DNA of 5,744 bases from Desulfobulbaceae bacterium (GTDB lineage: Bacteria > Desulfobacterota > Desulfobulbia > Desulfobulbales > Desulfobulbaceae). Numbering within the stretch: position 1 is the first letter of the stretch; each line of letters opens with the position of its first letter. The notes under the pieces were generated by a model. That model searched no databases. It was not told where the DNA came from and saw only the letters and a program-made list of their open reading frames with translations. Shown piece after piece: positions 5,040-5,744 of this stretch. Made by a program: the position numbers and the translations under genes. The stretch lies in assembly GCA_030633145.1 (NCBI GenBank), contig DAOVTM010000272.1, forward strand, positions 1 through 5,744, given 5' to 3'.

Positions 5040-5744
5040 ATGCATCAACCCACCTATCGCTGCAGCATCTGCCAATATGAGACGGATAGTGCCAGCCCAC
5101 CGGCAAAATGCCCGATCTGCGCAGCCAGTCAAGATAAATTTATCAAACTTACGCCTGAGGAGGAGGACTCTCCCCAGGCCGACACGGCACCAGCTCTTGA
5201 TGAATATTTAAGCCAGTGGAGTCGGGAAGAGTATGAGTCGGAAGAAAAATTTTCTATCATCCATAAGATAGCAAAATCCGGGGTGAGCGAGATTTCTCCC
5301 ATGGGAACCAGAAAACCGTTCCCCGGTCTGGAGACAATTCTCTTTCGCGGCAGCCAGTTCCATCGTTTCCCTCTTGATGAAGATCAGCCGGTGTCAACGA
5401 CCACTGTTCTCGGCCCTGATGCTGAACAGCCCTTAACCCTGGATATTCCCTATTATGTATCCCACATGTCCTTTGGTGCCTTATCCAAGGAGGCCAAGAT
5501 TGCTCTGGCTATTGGCGCAGCCCGGGCAGGTACAGCAACCGGCTCTGGAGAAGGTGGACAGCTGCCCGAGGAACGAGAACATGGGGATAAGTTGATCTAT
5601 GAGATAGGGACGGCTCTGTTCAGTCGGGATACCAAGGCAATGCAGCAGGCCGAGGCTGTAGAGATCAAATTTGGTCAGGCCGCAAAGCCGGGTATGGGCG
5701 GTCACCTGCCCGGCTCCAAGGTGACTCCGGAAATTGCCGCAATC
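5040..5744 (+). CDS. Rubredoxin-like / FMN-binding glutamate synthase fusion (partial)
   Basis: The reading frame is open from ATG 5040 to the window end: 235 codons with the 3' part missing. Residues 8-27 carry C8-x2-C11 and C24-x2-C27, a rubredoxin-type metal site (YRCSICQY and KCPICAA). After an acidic linker comes the FMN-binding glutamate synthase barrel: YYVSHMSFGALSKEA (138-152), SGEGG (169-173) and KFGQAAKPGMGGHLPG (210-225). The typical GltB motif reads KPGEGG; here M219 replaces the Glu, which I recall as a common subgroup form. GltB-type enzymes make glutamate from 2-oxoglutarate and glutamine-derived ammonia with electrons from ferredoxin or NADPH. The fused rubredoxin domain could deliver electrons, as expected in anaerobes. 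No glutaminase domain precedes it, so it is the archaeal-type or GltS-related class, whose true substrate is often untested. Fe-S cysteines, if present, would lie beyond the window. Confidence 0.88.
   Translation, partial: MHQPTYRCSICQYETDSASPPAKCPICAASQDKFIKLTPEEEDSPQADTAPALDEYLSQWSREEYESEEKFSIIHKIAKSGVSEISPMGTRKPFPGLETILFRGSQFHRFPLDEDQPVSTTTVLGPDAEQPLTLDIPYYVSHMSFGALSKEAKIALAIGAARAGTATGSGEGGQLPEEREHGDKLIYEIGTALFSRDTKAMQQAEAVEIKFGQAAKPGMGGHLPGSKVTPEIAAI

Noticed and set aside
5008..5211. 67-codon + frame overlapping the rubredoxin-GltS start
   Set aside because: The overlapping frame at 5040 has a clear RBS, a CxxC metal site and a long conserved domain.

Overview
The window carries four complete genes, one partial gene and one tiny ORF, all on the + strand. 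The mix suggests a sulfur- or metal-cycling anaerobic bacterium of the Desulfobacterota type, possibly Desulfobulbaceae. The reasons are a rubredoxin-type domain fused to an archaeal-type FMN glutamate synthase, a periplasmic DUF2092 protein, and moderate GC. This taxonomic guess is inference with low confidence; the window has no rRNA or other decisive marker.

Region 1-162 holds a REP-like element: a GTAG-tagged hairpin and the inverted start of a second copy. A short AT-rich leader follows. Region 163-2208 encodes a BrxL-type AAA+ ATPase, a protein family of the BREX phage-defence systems. It ends not in the usual Lon-like domain but in a domain closely resembling the phospholipase-D-like C-terminal domain (MIT_C) of the eukaryotic ESCRT-associated protein MITD1. 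No pglX, pglZ or other brx gene is visible. Directly behind it, with a good ribosome binding site, is a 19-codon ORF (2224-2283). Region 2323-3579 encodes a divergent serine hydroxymethyltransferase in which several normally invariant active-site residues are changed.

After a 173-base gap with hairpins, a perfect 12-base palindrome and a possible promoter comes a translationally coupled pair. This is a secreted DUF2092 protein (3753-4544) and a secreted Asn/Arg-rich low-complexity protein (4541-4996), which share an ATGA junction and probably work together in the envelope. A rubredoxin/FMN-binding glutamate synthase fusion begins at 5040 and runs off the window.

The BrxL gene is visibly more AT-rich than most of the glyA-like gene and the glutamate synthase gene. 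Together with the REP-like element at its left edge, this suggests an accessory gene inserted among resident metabolic genes. The most interesting object is the BrxL-MIT_C fusion, a possible stand-alone defence protein that may combine MCM-like DNA binding with a membrane-, lipid- or phosphate-binding module. The altered SHMT paralogue is second.
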